Positions 33,434-42,043 of a stretch of 64,000 bases of DNA are shown here, in pieces. Source of the DNA: Caballeronia mineralivorans PML1(12) (GTDB taxonomy: Bacteria; Pseudomonadota; Gammaproteobacteria; Burkholderiales; Burkholderiaceae). The notes below the pieces were generated by a model. The model worked only from the letters and a program-made list of their open reading frames with translations, did not search any database and had not been told where the DNA came from. Positions within the stretch are counted from its first letter, which is position 1. Each line of letters begins with the position of its first letter. The stretch lies in NCBI RefSeq assembly GCF_001028175.1, contig NZ_AEJF01000209.1:19501-83500 (forward strand). Reading direction: 5' to 3'. A program made the translations under genes and the position numbers.

Positions 33434-34294
33434 ATGCACGCCGATACCCTCTGCGAGATCGACAACCTTCGCATTGCCTTCGAGGCCCACGACGGTACGC
33501 TGACTGAAGCGGTGCGCGGCATATCGCTGACGGTCGCGAGGGGCGAGCGGCTGGGTATTGTCGGCGAATCGGGATCGGGGAAATCGCTGACCGGACGGGC
33601 ATTGCTCGGGTTGTTGCCGTCGTCGGCGCGCTGGTCCGCCGACGCCATGCGTATCGACAACCACAATCTGCTCGCCATGCGCCCAAAGGAGCGGCGGCGT
33701 CTTTGCGGCACGCAGATGAGCATGATCCTGCAGGACCCGAAGTATTCGCTGAACCCGGTGATGACGGTTGCGCAGCAGATGCGCGAAGCGTTTGCGCGGC
33801 AGTCGCCCAAGCTGAATGCGAAAGCGATGCGCGAACGCATTGTGGCTGCGCTGGACGCGGTGCATATCCGTGATCCGCAGCGCGTCGCCGATGCCTATCC
33901 GCATGAGTTGTCCGGCGGCATGGGCCAGCGCGTGATGATCGCGATGATGGTGTCGTCGGGACCCAAGTTGCTGATCGCCGACGAACCGACCAGCGCGCTC
34001 GATGTGCTCGTCTCCATGCAGGTGTTGTCGGTGCTCGACGAGATGATCGCGAAACACAATACGGGATTGATCTTCATCAGCCACGATTTGCCGCTAGTGA
34101 TGTCGTTCTGCGACCGCGTGTTGGTGATGGTCGGCGGGCGTGTGGTCGAGACCTGCGCGGCGCGTGATCTTGCCCACGCGCGGCATCCATACACGCGCGG
34201 TTTGCTGGCCGCGAGCCCGCCATTGCACAATCCGCCGGACGAACTGCCGGTGCTGCAACGCGATCCCGCATGGTTCGGGGAGGTCGCGCCATGA
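33434..34294 (+). CDS. ddpD: Dipeptide ABC transporter ATP-binding protein (DppD/DdpD type)
   Basis: ABC ATPase of 286 aa. Walker A GESGSGKSLTGRALLG (about 38-53), Q-loop in MILQDPKYSLNPV, signature LSGGMGQRVMIAMM, Walker B LLIADEPTSALDV and the switch His in FISHDLPL. The C-terminal tail typical of OppD-like proteins is short, so it is a little smaller than the usual 320-330 aa. AAGGAGG sets the start at 33434. Overlaps ddpF by 4 bp (ATGA). Confidence 0.9.
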   Translation: MHADTLCEIDNLRIAFEAHDGTLTEAVRGISLTVARGERLGIVGESGSGKSLTGRALLGLLPSSARWSADAMRIDNHNLLAMRPKERRRLCGTQMSMILQDPKYSLNPVMTVAQQMREAFARQSPKLNAKAMRERIVAALDAVHIRDPQRVADAYPHELSGGMGQRVMIAMMVSSGPKLLIADEPTSALDVLVSMQVLSVLDEMIAKHNTGLIFISHDLPLVMSFCDRVLVMVGGRVVETCAARDLAHARHPYTRGLLAASPPLHNPPDELPVLQRDPAWFGEVAP

Positions 34295-35055
34295 TTGAAG
34301 CAAACGAGGTACAGGTACGCTTTAAAACGAAAACCGGTTTCGCCGATGCGGTTCGCTCGGCGACGTTTCATGTCGACGAAGGGGAGGTGTTTGGACTCGT
34401 CGGCGAATCGGGTTCGGGTAAATCGACAGTGCTTCGCGCGCTGACCGGACTTGTGCCGATTGCAAGCGGGTCGATGCGGATTGGCCGCCATGCGCTTGGC
34501 AAACACGTCGATCGCGCGTTCAGGCGCGAAGTGCAGATGGTGTTCCAGGACCCGTACGGGTCTCTGTATCCGCGCTTCACCGTCGACCAGACGCTGCGGG
34601 AGCCACTCGCCATCAACGGCATGGATCGCCATGACGACCGCATTCTCGACGCGTTGCGCGAAGTCGGCCTCGGCCCTGCATTCCGGTTCCGGTATGCGCA
34701 TCAACTCTCGGGCGGGCAGCGCCAGCGGGTATCGATCGCCCGGGCGCTGATCGTCGAGCCGCGTGTGCTGTTGCTTGACGAACCGACGTCCGCGCTCGAC
34801 GTGTCCGTGCAGGCGGAGATTTTGAACCTGCTGCGGCGGCTGCATCGTGAGCGCAATCTCACGATGATCCTCGTCAGTCACAACATGGCCGTGGTCGGAT
34901 TTTTATGCCAGCGGGTCGCGGTGATGCGCGATGGCGACATCGTGGAGCAGCTTCCCATCGACGCGGTGCGCGAGCAAAACGTGGCGCACGAATACACCCG
35001 AAGTTTGTTGCTTGCGACGGAGGGTTATCAGCGTAAGGCGGTCGATCCTGCTTAG
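34291..35055 (+). CDS. ddpF: Dipeptide ABC transporter ATP-binding protein (DppF/DdpF type)
   Basis: Second ABC ATPase, 254 aa, last gene of the operon. Walker A GESGSGKSTVLRALTG, Q-loop MVFQDPYGSLYPRFTV, signature LSGGQRQRVSIARAL, Walker B VLLLDEPTSALDVS, switch His VSHNMAV. It forms a heterodimer with the preceding ATPase. The start is the ATG in the ATGA overlap at 34291. Confidence 0.9.
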   Translation: MIEANEVQVRFKTKTGFADAVRSATFHVDEGEVFGLVGESGSGKSTVLRALTGLVPIASGSMRIGRHALGKHVDRAFRREVQMVFQDPYGSLYPRFTVDQTLREPLAINGMDRHDDRILDALREVGLGPAFRFRYAHQLSGGQRQRVSIARALIVEPRVLLLDEPTSALDVSVQAEILNLLRRLHRERNLTMILVSHNMAVVGFLCQRVAVMRDGDIVEQLPIDAVREQNVAHEYTRSLLLATEGYQRKAVDPA

Positions 35056-35315
35056 CGCCGTGGTTTTTCCACCTTACGGCATGCTTCTGTTCGGCCCGAA
35101 CCGCCCTGATAGAATGTGAAATTGGTTAGTTGGCATCCCCGAAGCGCGTTGCGCCGGGATCGCTCTCCCGGCTTCCCACGCAGCCGGCGGCTCACTGAAT
35201 GTGAATGAAGCCGCGAAGCGCAACCCTGAAAACGTGACAGTCCGGCTCGATCCCGCTGCTCGAAACGTTTCTCAACAAACGTTCGACACGCCGGTCGCCG
35301 GCACCTAAAACGCCG

Positions 35316-35738
35316 ATGAAACTGCTAGATGCCCTGGTCGAACAGCGAATTTCGGCCGCTGCCGCGCGCGGTGAGTTCGACAATCTGCCCGGCGCGGGCG
35401 AGCCTCTCGAGTTCGACGACGACGCTCTGGTTCCCGAAGAAGTCCGCGTCGCCAACCGCATTATGAAAAATGCCGGCTTTGTGCCGCCTGCCGTCGAACA
35501 TTTGCGCGCGCTGTGCGATCTGCAAAACGAATTCGGCAGCACGGAAGATCCGGCGACCCGCCGCAAGCTGCAAGCCAAGATGCTGGCGCTCGACATGGCG
35601 CTTGAATCGTTGCGCGGCGGCAGCACGGTCATGCCGCTGGAATACCGGCGGCGCATTGCCGAGCGTTTGTCCGAGCGTCTGTCGGAGAACGACAGGAACG
35701 CCCAAGCCGACGCGCACGATCAGGCCGCCCGAAAGTGA
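35316..35738 (+). CDS. DUF1992 (DnaJ-homologue subfamily C28-like) protein
   Basis: Small cytoplasmic protein of 140 aa. The DUF1992 core is plain: LDALVEQRISAAAARGEFDNLPGAGEPLEFDDD, followed by ANRIMKNAGFVPP. The C-terminal half is helical and charged. The molecular role is unknown. It overlaps tadA by 4 bp, and tadA overlaps ldcA by 4 bp, so the three form a tight operon 260 bp after the importer genes. Confidence 0.85.
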   Translation: MKLLDALVEQRISAAAARGEFDNLPGAGEPLEFDDDALVPEEVRVANRIMKNAGFVPPAVEHLRALCDLQNEFGSTEDPATRRKLQAKMLALDMALESLRGGSTVMPLEYRRRIAERLSERLSENDRNAQADAHDQAARK

Positions 35739-36304
35739 CCCTTACACCCGTAACCGATCTTGCCGCAACGGCCGCCGCCGAACGCGACCGCCGTTTCATG
35801 GCGCTCGCGCAGGCCGCAGCCGAGCAAGCGCGCGAGTTGGGCGAAGTGCCGGTCGGCGCGGTTCTGGTGCGTGGCGACGAGGTTATCGCGACTGGCTTCA
35901 ATCATCCGATCGGCGCGCACGATCCCTCGGCGCACGCCGAAATGGCCGCGTTGCGCGCGGGGTCGGTGGTGCTCGAAAACTACCGGTTGCCGGGCTGCGA
36001 GCTCTACGTCACGCTCGAACCCTGCATCATGTGCGCCGGCGCAATCATGCATGCGCGGATTGCCCGCGTGGTGTTTGGCGCGCACGATCCGAAGACGGGC
36101 GCGTGCGGGAGTGTTGTCGATGCATTCGCCATCGGCAATCTCAACCACCACACGACCGTCACAGGCGGCGTGCTCGGCGACGAATGCGCGAACGCGCTGC
36201 GCAGTTTCTTTGCTGAACGCCGACGCGCCGTGCGGGCGGCACGTGACGCTCGCAACGCCGGACAAACTGACAACTCTACCGATCCACTTTCCATTCGCTC
36301 ATGA
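35735..36304 (+). CDS. tadA: tRNA adenosine(34) deaminase
   Basis: Converts adenine 34 of the tRNA-Arg anticodon to inosine. It is 189 aa from GTG 35735. The zinc cytidine-deaminase-fold motifs are intact: HAE (67-69, His ligand and catalytic Glu) and PCIMC (96-100, two Cys ligands). The segment FAIGNLNHHTTVTGGVL is typical of TadA. The C-terminus is slightly extended and basic. It is coupled to DUF1992 and ldcA by 4-bp overlaps. Confidence 0.93.
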   Translation: MTLTPVTDLAATAAAERDRRFMALAQAAAEQARELGEVPVGAVLVRGDEVIATGFNHPIGAHDPSAHAEMAALRAGSVVLENYRLPGCELYVTLEPCIMCAGAIMHARIARVVFGAHDPKTGACGSVVDAFAIGNLNHHTTVTGGVLGDECANALRSFFAERRRAVRAARDARNAGQTDNSTDPLSIRS

Positions 36305-37227
36305 CCCACCAGCCGCGTAGCATCGATCTCGTCGCACCCTCCGGTTATCCCGATTCCGAAGCGGTGGAGCGCGCGACGGAACGCCTACGTGCGCAGGGAC
36401 ATCGGCTGGAGAATGTGTCGGCGGCGCACCGTCGTCATCAACGCTTCGGCGGCACCGATGGCGAACGCGCCGCAGACCTCAACCGGCTTGCCGATCCGTC
36501 GCGCAGCCTACCTGACATCGTGCTTGCAGTGCGTGGCGGTTACGGCGCCACGCGCATTCTTCACGGCCTCGACTACGAGGGATTGCAACGCCGTTTGCAA
36601 GACCGGCCAATCGCGATTGTCGGCCATAGCGACTTCACCGCGATCCAGCTCGCGCTGTACGCCCGCGCCGGCGTCAAGAGCTTTGGCGGCCCGATGCTCA
36701 CCGCCGATTTCGGTGCGGAAGAACTGAGCGCGTTCACGATGGAGCATTTCTGGAACACGATCACGAAATCGTCGTTCAAGGTGACGAGCCACGTTCCGCA
36801 GGTCCAGTCCATCGATGTGACCGGCATGTTGTGGGGCGGCAATCTGGCGATTATCGCGTCGCTGATCGGCACGCAGTACATGCCGCCGGTGGAGGGCGGG
36901 ATCCTGTTCATTGAAGATGTGAACGAGCATCCGTATCGCGTTGAACGCATGATTTACCAGATGCATCAGTCGGGCATTCTCGCGCGGCAGCAGGCGCTGG
37001 TGCTCGGCGAATTCACGGGCGGGAAAGTATCCGAGTACGACAATGGCTATAGCTTCGAGACCATGCTCGAACAAGTCCGGTCGGTGATCCGGATCCCTGT
37101 CGTGACGGGACTGAAGTTCGGGCACGTGCCCGATTTGCTGACGCTGCCGTTCGGTGCGACCGCGCATCTTGTTGCCCGGCCGCACGGTTTTGAAATGAAG
37201 CTTTCCGACTATCCGCACTTGGCGTAG
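36301..37227 (+). CDS. ldcA: LD-carboxypeptidase (muramoyltetrapeptide carboxypeptidase, S66)
   Basis: Cytoplasmic serine peptidase of 308 aa that removes the terminal D-Ala from murein tetrapeptides during wall recycling. The family S66 nucleophile Ser lies near residue 110 in IVGHSDFTAIQLALYARAG, and AVRGGYGATRIL precedes it. The Glu/His part of the catalytic triad falls in the ILFIEDVNEHPYRVERM and LKFGHVPD segments. It is the last gene of the DUF1992-tadA-ldcA operon; an intrinsic terminator follows at 37252. Confidence 0.92.
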   Translation: MTHQPRSIDLVAPSGYPDSEAVERATERLRAQGHRLENVSAAHRRHQRFGGTDGERAADLNRLADPSRSLPDIVLAVRGGYGATRILHGLDYEGLQRRLQDRPIAIVGHSDFTAIQLALYARAGVKSFGGPMLTADFGAEELSAFTMEHFWNTITKSSFKVTSHVPQVQSIDVTGMLWGGNLAIIASLIGTQYMPPVEGGILFIEDVNEHPYRVERMIYQMHQSGILARQQALVLGEFTGGKVSEYDNGYSFETMLEQVRSVIRIPVVTGLKFGHVPDLLTLPFGATAHLVARPHGFEMKLSDYPHLA

Positions 37228-37251
37228 CAGCGTGTCATACGATTAAAACGG

Positions 37252-37275
37252 GCGTCCGGAAGGGCGCTTTTTTTT
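37252..37275 (+). terminator. Intrinsic terminator after ldcA
   Basis: GCGTCC and GGGCGC pair (one T-G wobble) around a GGAA loop, followed by eight Ts. It lies 25 bp after the ldcA stop codon on the plus strand. Confidence 0.85.
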
Positions 37276-37324
37276 GTACATCGCACCGCTTACGAGCAAA
37301 CTCGCACGAATAACGTGCATAAGA

Positions 37325-37334
37325 TTGTCAACAA
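37325..37334. promoter_or_regulatory. Candidate GntR operator, distal
   Basis: TTGTCAACAA has TTGT/ACAA half-sites around two bases, a pattern seen at FCD-type GntR operators. It lies about 175 bp upstream of the GntR gene. It pairs with a second site at 37454 in inverted orientation. Confidence 0.35.
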
Positions 37335-37453
37335 AAATAGTCTCTGATCTTCGCCTTTATTGCTTAATTAATTTGCTGTATCCCTTATTACAAGGGACTT
37401 TTAGGAATTGACCTGATCAAATCCATTCTCGAAACGAAAAAAGTTTTCTGAAA

Positions 37454-37463
37454 TTGTTGACAG
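37454..37463. promoter_or_regulatory. Candidate GntR operator, proximal
   Basis: TTGTTGACAG is the near-reverse complement of the distal TTGTCAACAA site. It lies 46 bp before the GntR start codon, in an AT-rich stretch that should contain the promoter. Autoregulation is inference. Confidence 0.35.
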
Positions 37464-37508
37464 TTTTTATGTCCGTCATAAGATGTATCACATAGAGCGA
37501 ACACGACC

Positions 37509-38267
37509 ATGTCCGAAGCGAAACTGAAAGACTTATCGAAAGTGAGCGTCATTGGCACTGCCGCGTCGGTCGCAGCGGCGACGGCGGAATCGATTGCGGC
37601 GAATATTCGCGACGCCATTCTCGAACACCGCCTCGCTCCCGGCGCGAAGCTGACAGAAGCACAGTTATGCGAAGTATTTGACGTGAAGCGCGGGACCGTG
37701 CGACTGGCGCTGGCGCAACTCGCGAGTGAGCGGCTGGTCGACCTTGAACCGAATCGTGGCGCGTTCGTCGCAAGCCCTTCGGTGCAGGAAGTGCACGAAG
37801 TGTTCGAGATGCGGCGAATCATCGAAATGGCGGTCGTCGAGCGGATCTGCAAAGGGCACGGCACGCGTCGGCTCAAGTCGATCAGCGCGACGATCGGACG
37901 CGAGCGCAAAGCCTATGAGAGCCGCGATTTTCCTTCATGGATAAGGCTGTCCGGCGAGTTCCATACTGAGCTCGCGCAGCTTACCGGCAACACCGTGTTG
38001 TGCGAATGTTTGTCGGGGCTGGTGGCGCGCTCCACGCTGATATCGGCGCTGTACGAGTCGCTTGGCAAGAGCTCGTGCAGCTTTGAAGATCATGAACATA
38101 TCCTGGCCGCGCTCGATGCCGGCGACGCACCCAGGGCCGCCGAACTGATGGCGCGCCACTTGCAGGAAGTCGAACTGAAGATGCTTGACCGGCCCGCCCG
38201 TGGCGCGGTCGATTTGCGTGAAGTCTTTGCAAAGCCGAAGCTAAGTGAGCGCGATAAGAGCGCCTGA
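37509..38267 (+). CDS. GntR-family (FadR/FCD subfamily) transcriptional regulator
   Basis: DNA-binding regulator of 252 aa. The winged-helix domain (about 25-95) contains ILEHRLAPGAKLTEAQLCEVFDVKRGTVRLALAQLASERLVDLEPNRGAFVA in family form. The helical FCD ligand domain (about 100-230) has metal-type His residues in GEFHTELAQLTGN and FEDHEHILAALDAGD. It heads the purine island and is followed by the allantoin/purine permease, so a purine-catabolite effector is likely but unproven. Confidence 0.9.
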   Translation: MSEAKLKDLSKVSVIGTAASVAAATAESIAANIRDAILEHRLAPGAKLTEAQLCEVFDVKRGTVRLALAQLASERLVDLEPNRGAFVASPSVQEVHEVFEMRRIIEMAVVERICKGHGTRRLKSISATIGRERKAYESRDFPSWIRLSGEFHTELAQLTGNTVLCECLSGLVARSTLISALYESLGKSSCSFEDHEHILAALDAGDAPRAAELMARHLQEVELKMLDRPARGAVDLREVFAKPKLSERDKSA

Positions 38268-38573
38268 CTTGCAGTAAAACCGCGCGACCTTTCCCAGGGC
38301 GCGACGTAATACCTACATCTGAAAGTCGAATGAAGCTCAAAGCCCGCATTCAATGAATGCGTGGTCTTTCACCATGCTTTTTCCGTGGACGCTCGCGCGT
38401 TGTTGCGCGTGCCGAGTGGATGAATTGCGTCCGGACGCGGGTTTGTCTGCGGCTGCCGGACGGTTAGCCAATACCGACAAGAAAGCGCTGCGCGTTGACG
38501 ACGCGATGGTGCGTATTGCTATACGAAGTCGACTATTCGCGGCTTGATTGCCGAGCTCATTCAAGGAGAAGTC
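38268..38573. other. Intergenic region before the NCS1 permease
   Basis: I see no supported gene here. A 65-codon frame at 38353-38547 has no ribosome site or domain. The region must hold the permease promoter; the ribosome site AAGGAGAAG lies at its end. Confidence 0.4.
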
Positions 38574-40076
38574 ATGGTTCAGTTCAGTGCGACCCCGGGT
38601 AGTGCTGCAATACCTTCTTACGGTGACGATTCAGGTAGGAATCCTGAGCATCCGGTTGGATACAGCGACCGGCTTTACAACGACGACCTCGCACCGCTCA
38701 AACATCAGACGTGGAGCGCATACAACATCTTCGCGTTCTGGATGTCGGATGTGCATAGCGTGGGCGGTTATGTGTTCGCGGGGAGCTTGTTTGCATTGGG
38801 GCTGACGAGCTGGCAAGTGCTGATTTCATTGCTAGTTGGAATTGGCATTGTGAACCTGTTGTGCAATCTGATAGCAAAGCCGAGCCAGCAGGCGGGCGTG
38901 CCGTATCCGGTGGCGTGCCGGGTGACCTTTGGCGTGCTGGGTGCGAACCTTCCTGCAGTGATTCGCGGCTTGATCGCCGTGGCATGGTATGGCATCCAGA
39001 CGTTTCTGGCGTCGAGTGCGCTGGTGATCGTGGTGCTGAAATTTGTGCCGCAATGGTTGCCTTATGCCGACGTCCATAAATATGGCTTTGTCGGGTTATC
39101 GGCACTGGGCTGGGCTGGATTCATGTTGCTGTGGGTATTGCAGGCAGTGGTGTTCTGGCGCGGGATGGAGATGATCAAGAAGTTCATCGACTTCGCGGGT
39201 CCGGCGGTCTATGTGGTCATGTTCATCCTGGCGGGCTACATGGTGTGGCGTGCGGGCTGGCGTAACATCGGCTTGAATCTGGGTGGCGTGAAATACCACG
39301 GCATGGAAGTGGTGCCGGTCATGATCACGGCAATCTCCCTGGTGGTCTCGTACTTCTCCGGGCCGATGCTGAATTTCGGCGACTTCTCGCGTTACTGCCG
39401 GAGTTTCAAGAGCGTGAAGCGCGGCAACTTCTGGGGCTTGCCGGTCAACTTCCTGGCGTTCTCGCTGGTGACGGTTGTCACGACGGCGGCGACCTTGCCG
39501 GTCTTCGGCCAATTGATCACAGACCCCGTGGAAACGGTAGGGCGTATCGACCAACCGACCGCGGTGATCCTGGGCGCGTTGACCTTCACCATCGCGACGA
39601 TCGGTATCAACATCGTGGCGAATTTCGTTTCGCCGGCGTTTGATTTCTCGAACGTCGCGCCGCGTCTGATCAGTTGGCGGATGGGCGGCATGATGGCCGC
39701 GGTGGCATCGATCTTCATCACCCCGTGGAACCTCTTCAACAACCCTGCAGTGATCCACTACACGCTCGACGTGCTTGGCAGTTTCATTGGTCCGTTGTAC
39801 GGCGTGCTGATCGTGGACTTCTACCTGATGAAGCGTGGCAAGTTCAAGGTGGAGGAGTTGTACACAACGTCGGAGACGGGTCGTTACTGGTATAGCAACG
39901 GTGTGAATTGGCGTGCGGTGGCGGCATTGTTGCCGGCGGCGGCCATTGCAGTAGCATGCGTGATGATTCCTTCGTTGGAGGGCGCGGGCAACTTCTCTTG
40001 GTTTATCGGAGCAGGGTTGGGCGCGCTGTTTTACAGGATCATCGCGGACAAAAAATCAGTGTCTAACTTTGCCTGA
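38574..40076 (+). CDS. NCS1-family purine/allantoin permease
   Basis: Inner-membrane cation symporter of 500 aa with about 12 TM segments. NCS1 marks: SAYNIFAFWMSDVHSVGGYVFAGSLFALGL in the first helices, PYPVACRVTFGVLGANLPA, and SGPMLNFGDFSRYCRSFKSV in the middle. The start at 38574 has AAGGAGAAG; the frame opens upstream at 38544 without a better site. Its position before allantoin racemase and allantoinase makes allantoin, uric acid or a related purine the likely substrate. Confidence 0.9.
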   Translation: MVQFSATPGSAAIPSYGDDSGRNPEHPVGYSDRLYNDDLAPLKHQTWSAYNIFAFWMSDVHSVGGYVFAGSLFALGLTSWQVLISLLVGIGIVNLLCNLIAKPSQQAGVPYPVACRVTFGVLGANLPAVIRGLIAVAWYGIQTFLASSALVIVVLKFVPQWLPYADVHKYGFVGLSALGWAGFMLLWVLQAVVFWRGMEMIKKFIDFAGPAVYVVMFILAGYMVWRAGWRNIGLNLGGVKYHGMEVVPVMITAISLVVSYFSGPMLNFGDFSRYCRSFKSVKRGNFWGLPVNFLAFSLVTVVTTAATLPVFGQLITDPVETVGRIDQPTAVILGALTFTIATIGINIVANFVSPAFDFSNVAPRLISWRMGGMMAAVASIFITPWNLFNNPAVIHYTLDVLGSFIGPLYGVLIVDFYLMKRGKFKVEELYTTSETGRYWYSNGVNWRAVAALLPAAAIAVACVMIPSLEGAGNFSWFIGAGLGALFYRIIADKKSVSNFA

Positions 40077-40090
40077 GGACAGGATCAGGC

Positions 40091-40126
40091 AGCCATCGCA
40101 TCTGCGAACCCAAGGGTGCGATGGCT
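40091..40126 (+). terminator. 10-bp stem-loop between permease and racemase genes
   Basis: AGCCATCGCA and TGCGATGGCT pair perfectly around a 16-base loop. No U-run follows, so it may limit readthrough into the racemase gene or stabilise the permease mRNA rather than stop transcription fully. Confidence 0.45.
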
Positions 40127-40207
40127 TCCGTTGGCTAGGCACGGTGTAGGGAAGCGCTACGCAATCCGAATCAAACAGCGCTGGCAAGAACCAAAAAGGC
40201 AAACCAA

Positions 40208-40951
40208 ATGCGCATCAAGCTGATTAACCCGAACACAACTGAACGCATGACGTTGGCGATGGATCGTTGTGCGCGGGAAGTAGCATCAACAGGAACAGAA
40301 ATAATCTCGGTAAGCGCGTCGATGGGGCCGCCGTCCATCGAGGGTTACTACGATGAAGCGCTTGCCTCGCTAGCGTTGCTGCAGGAGATAGAAAAGGGCG
40401 AGAAAGAGGGCATGGACGGTTACGTCATAGCCTGCTTCGGCGACCCGGCGCTGTACGCGGCAAGAGAGTTATCGAAAGGTCCGGTCATAGGCATAGCCGA
40501 AGCCGCTATGCATGCAGCGAGCGTCATAGCACCGAGCTTCACCGTAGTGACGACCTTGAAGCGCACTTGCACGATGTCGTGGCATCTGGCGGAACGCTAC
40601 GGCATGAAGCGTTTCTGCAAGAACGTTCGCGCAACCGACGTAGCGGTTCTGGACCTGGATATCCCCGGCTCGAAGGCGCGTTCGATCATCATCGATGAGT
40701 GTCGCCGTGCCTTGGCGGAAGACGATGCGGAGTCCATCGTCTTGGGCTGTGCGGGCATGGCCGAGTTCTGCCACGAGATCGAGGATGCGATCGGCGCGCC
40801 AGTCATAGAGGGCGTGACAACGGCAGTGAAATGGGCGGAAGCGTTGATTGCGCTAAAGCTGCGAACGTCGAAACGCGGCGATTATGCACGCCCCTTAGCG
40901 AAGCAATACGACGGCGCGTTAGCGCCCTATAGCCCAGGTAAACCCAAATAA
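40208..40951 (+). CDS. hpxA: Allantoin racemase (Asp/Glu/hydantoin racemase family)
   Basis: Cytoplasmic racemase of 247 aa that would interconvert R- and S-allantoin so that the stereospecific allantoinase can use both. The two catalytic Cys of the family are seen in VIACFGDPAL (first half) and VLGCAGMAEF (second half). The N-terminal MRIKLINPNTTERMT is typical. It lies between the permease and allantoinase. AAAAAGGCAAACC precedes the ATG. Confidence 0.9.
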   Translation: MRIKLINPNTTERMTLAMDRCAREVASTGTEIISVSASMGPPSIEGYYDEALASLALLQEIEKGEKEGMDGYVIACFGDPALYAARELSKGPVIGIAEAAMHAASVIAPSFTVVTTLKRTCTMSWHLAERYGMKRFCKNVRATDVAVLDLDIPGSKARSIIIDECRRALAEDDAESIVLGCAGMAEFCHEIEDAIGAPVIEGVTTAVKWAEALIALKLRTSKRGDYARPLAKQYDGALAPYSPGKPK

Positions 40952-41095
40952 AACCCCCGGACCATACATCTCGCCTGACAGGCAATATCTGCGTATGAAT
41001 ATGGGCGCGGCGATGTGTTTTCGCTAAACTGACCCATCGTCGCGCGGGTCTCTAACCGTGTGCGGCTCCATCGACTTCTACGCACTCATCCAGCC

Positions 41096-42043
41096 ATGTC
41101 GAATGAATCGAAGTACCCACGCGACCTGATCGGCTACGGCCGGTATCCCGTGCAGCCAAATTGGCCCGGCGACGCACGCATTGCCGTGCAATTCGTGCTG
41201 AATTACGAGGAAGGCGGGGAGAACTGCGTACTTCATGGCGATCCGGCATCGGAACAGTTCCTGTCGGAAATCGTCGGCGCGGCGGCTTATCCGTCGCGTC
41301 ACATGAGCATGGAATCCATCTACGAATACGGCTCGCGCGCCGGCGTCTGGCGGATCCTTCGCGAATTTGAAAAGCGCGGCTTGCCGCTGACTGTGTTCGG
41401 CGTCGGCATGGCGATCGAGCGTCACCCGGATCTCGGTCGTGCATTTGTCGAACTGGGGCATGAGATTGCGTGCCACGGGTATCGGTGGATTCACTATCAG
41501 GATATGTCGCCGGAGAAGGAAGCGGAACACATGCGGCTTGGTATGGAGGCTATCGAGCGCGTGACGGGCGTGCGGCCGCTCGGCTGGTACACCGGGCGTG
41601 ACAGCCCGAATACGCACCGGCTGGTGGCGGAGCATGGCGGCTTTCTGTACGACTCGGATTATTACGGCGACGACCTGCCGTTCTGGATGGACGTGGAGGT
41701 CAGCGGTGGCGCGAAGGTGCCGCAACTGATCGTGCCTTATACGCTCGACACCAACGACATGCGTTTTGCCACGCCGCAAGGTTTCAACACGGCGGAGCAA
41801 TTTTTCACGTACCTGCGCGACGCGTTCGATGTGCTCTACGAAGAGGGCAGCGAAGCGCCGAAGATGTTGTCCATCGGCATGCATTGCCGGTTGCTGGGGC
41901 GTCCGGGACGCTTTCGCGCGCTGCAACGTTTCCTCGACCACATCGAGCAATACGATCGCGTGTGGGTGACGCGGCGCGTGGATATCGCGCGGCACTGGCG
42001 CGAGCATCATCCATACGAAGGCACGGCTGGAGTGAGCGCGTAA
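41096..42043 (+). CDS. puuE: Allantoinase PuuE (polysaccharide-deacetylase fold)
   Basis: Metal-independent-type allantoinase of 315 aa hydrolysing allantoin to allantoate. Its NodB/deacetylase fold begins YPRDLIGYGRYPVQPNWPG, the hallmark of PuuE. The TVFGVGMAIERHPDL and GHEIACHGYRWIHYQ segments carry the active-site residues. ATG 41096 is chosen because the PuuE N-terminus begins there; a frame opening at 41060 adds 12 residues. Its stop codon overlaps the uraD start by 1 base (TAATG). Confidence 0.93.
   Translation: MSNESKYPRDLIGYGRYPVQPNWPGDARIAVQFVLNYEEGGENCVLHGDPASEQFLSEIVGAAAYPSRHMSMESIYEYGSRAGVWRILREFEKRGLPLTVFGVGMAIERHPDLGRAFVELGHEIACHGYRWIHYQDMSPEKEAEHMRLGMEAIERVTGVRPLGWYTGRDSPNTHRLVAEHGGFLYDSDYYGDDLPFWMDVEVSGGAKVPQLIVPYTLDTNDMRFATPQGFNTAEQFFTYLRDAFDVLYEEGSEAPKMLSIGMHCRLLGRPGRFRALQRFLDHIEQYDRVWVTRRVDIARHWREHHPYEGTAGVSA

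Noticed and set aside
35755..35790. GTAACC inside tadA as a SigF-type promoter
   Set aside because: No CGAA at the right spacing and it lies within a coding region; the same holds for GTAACC at about 55565 and 60933.
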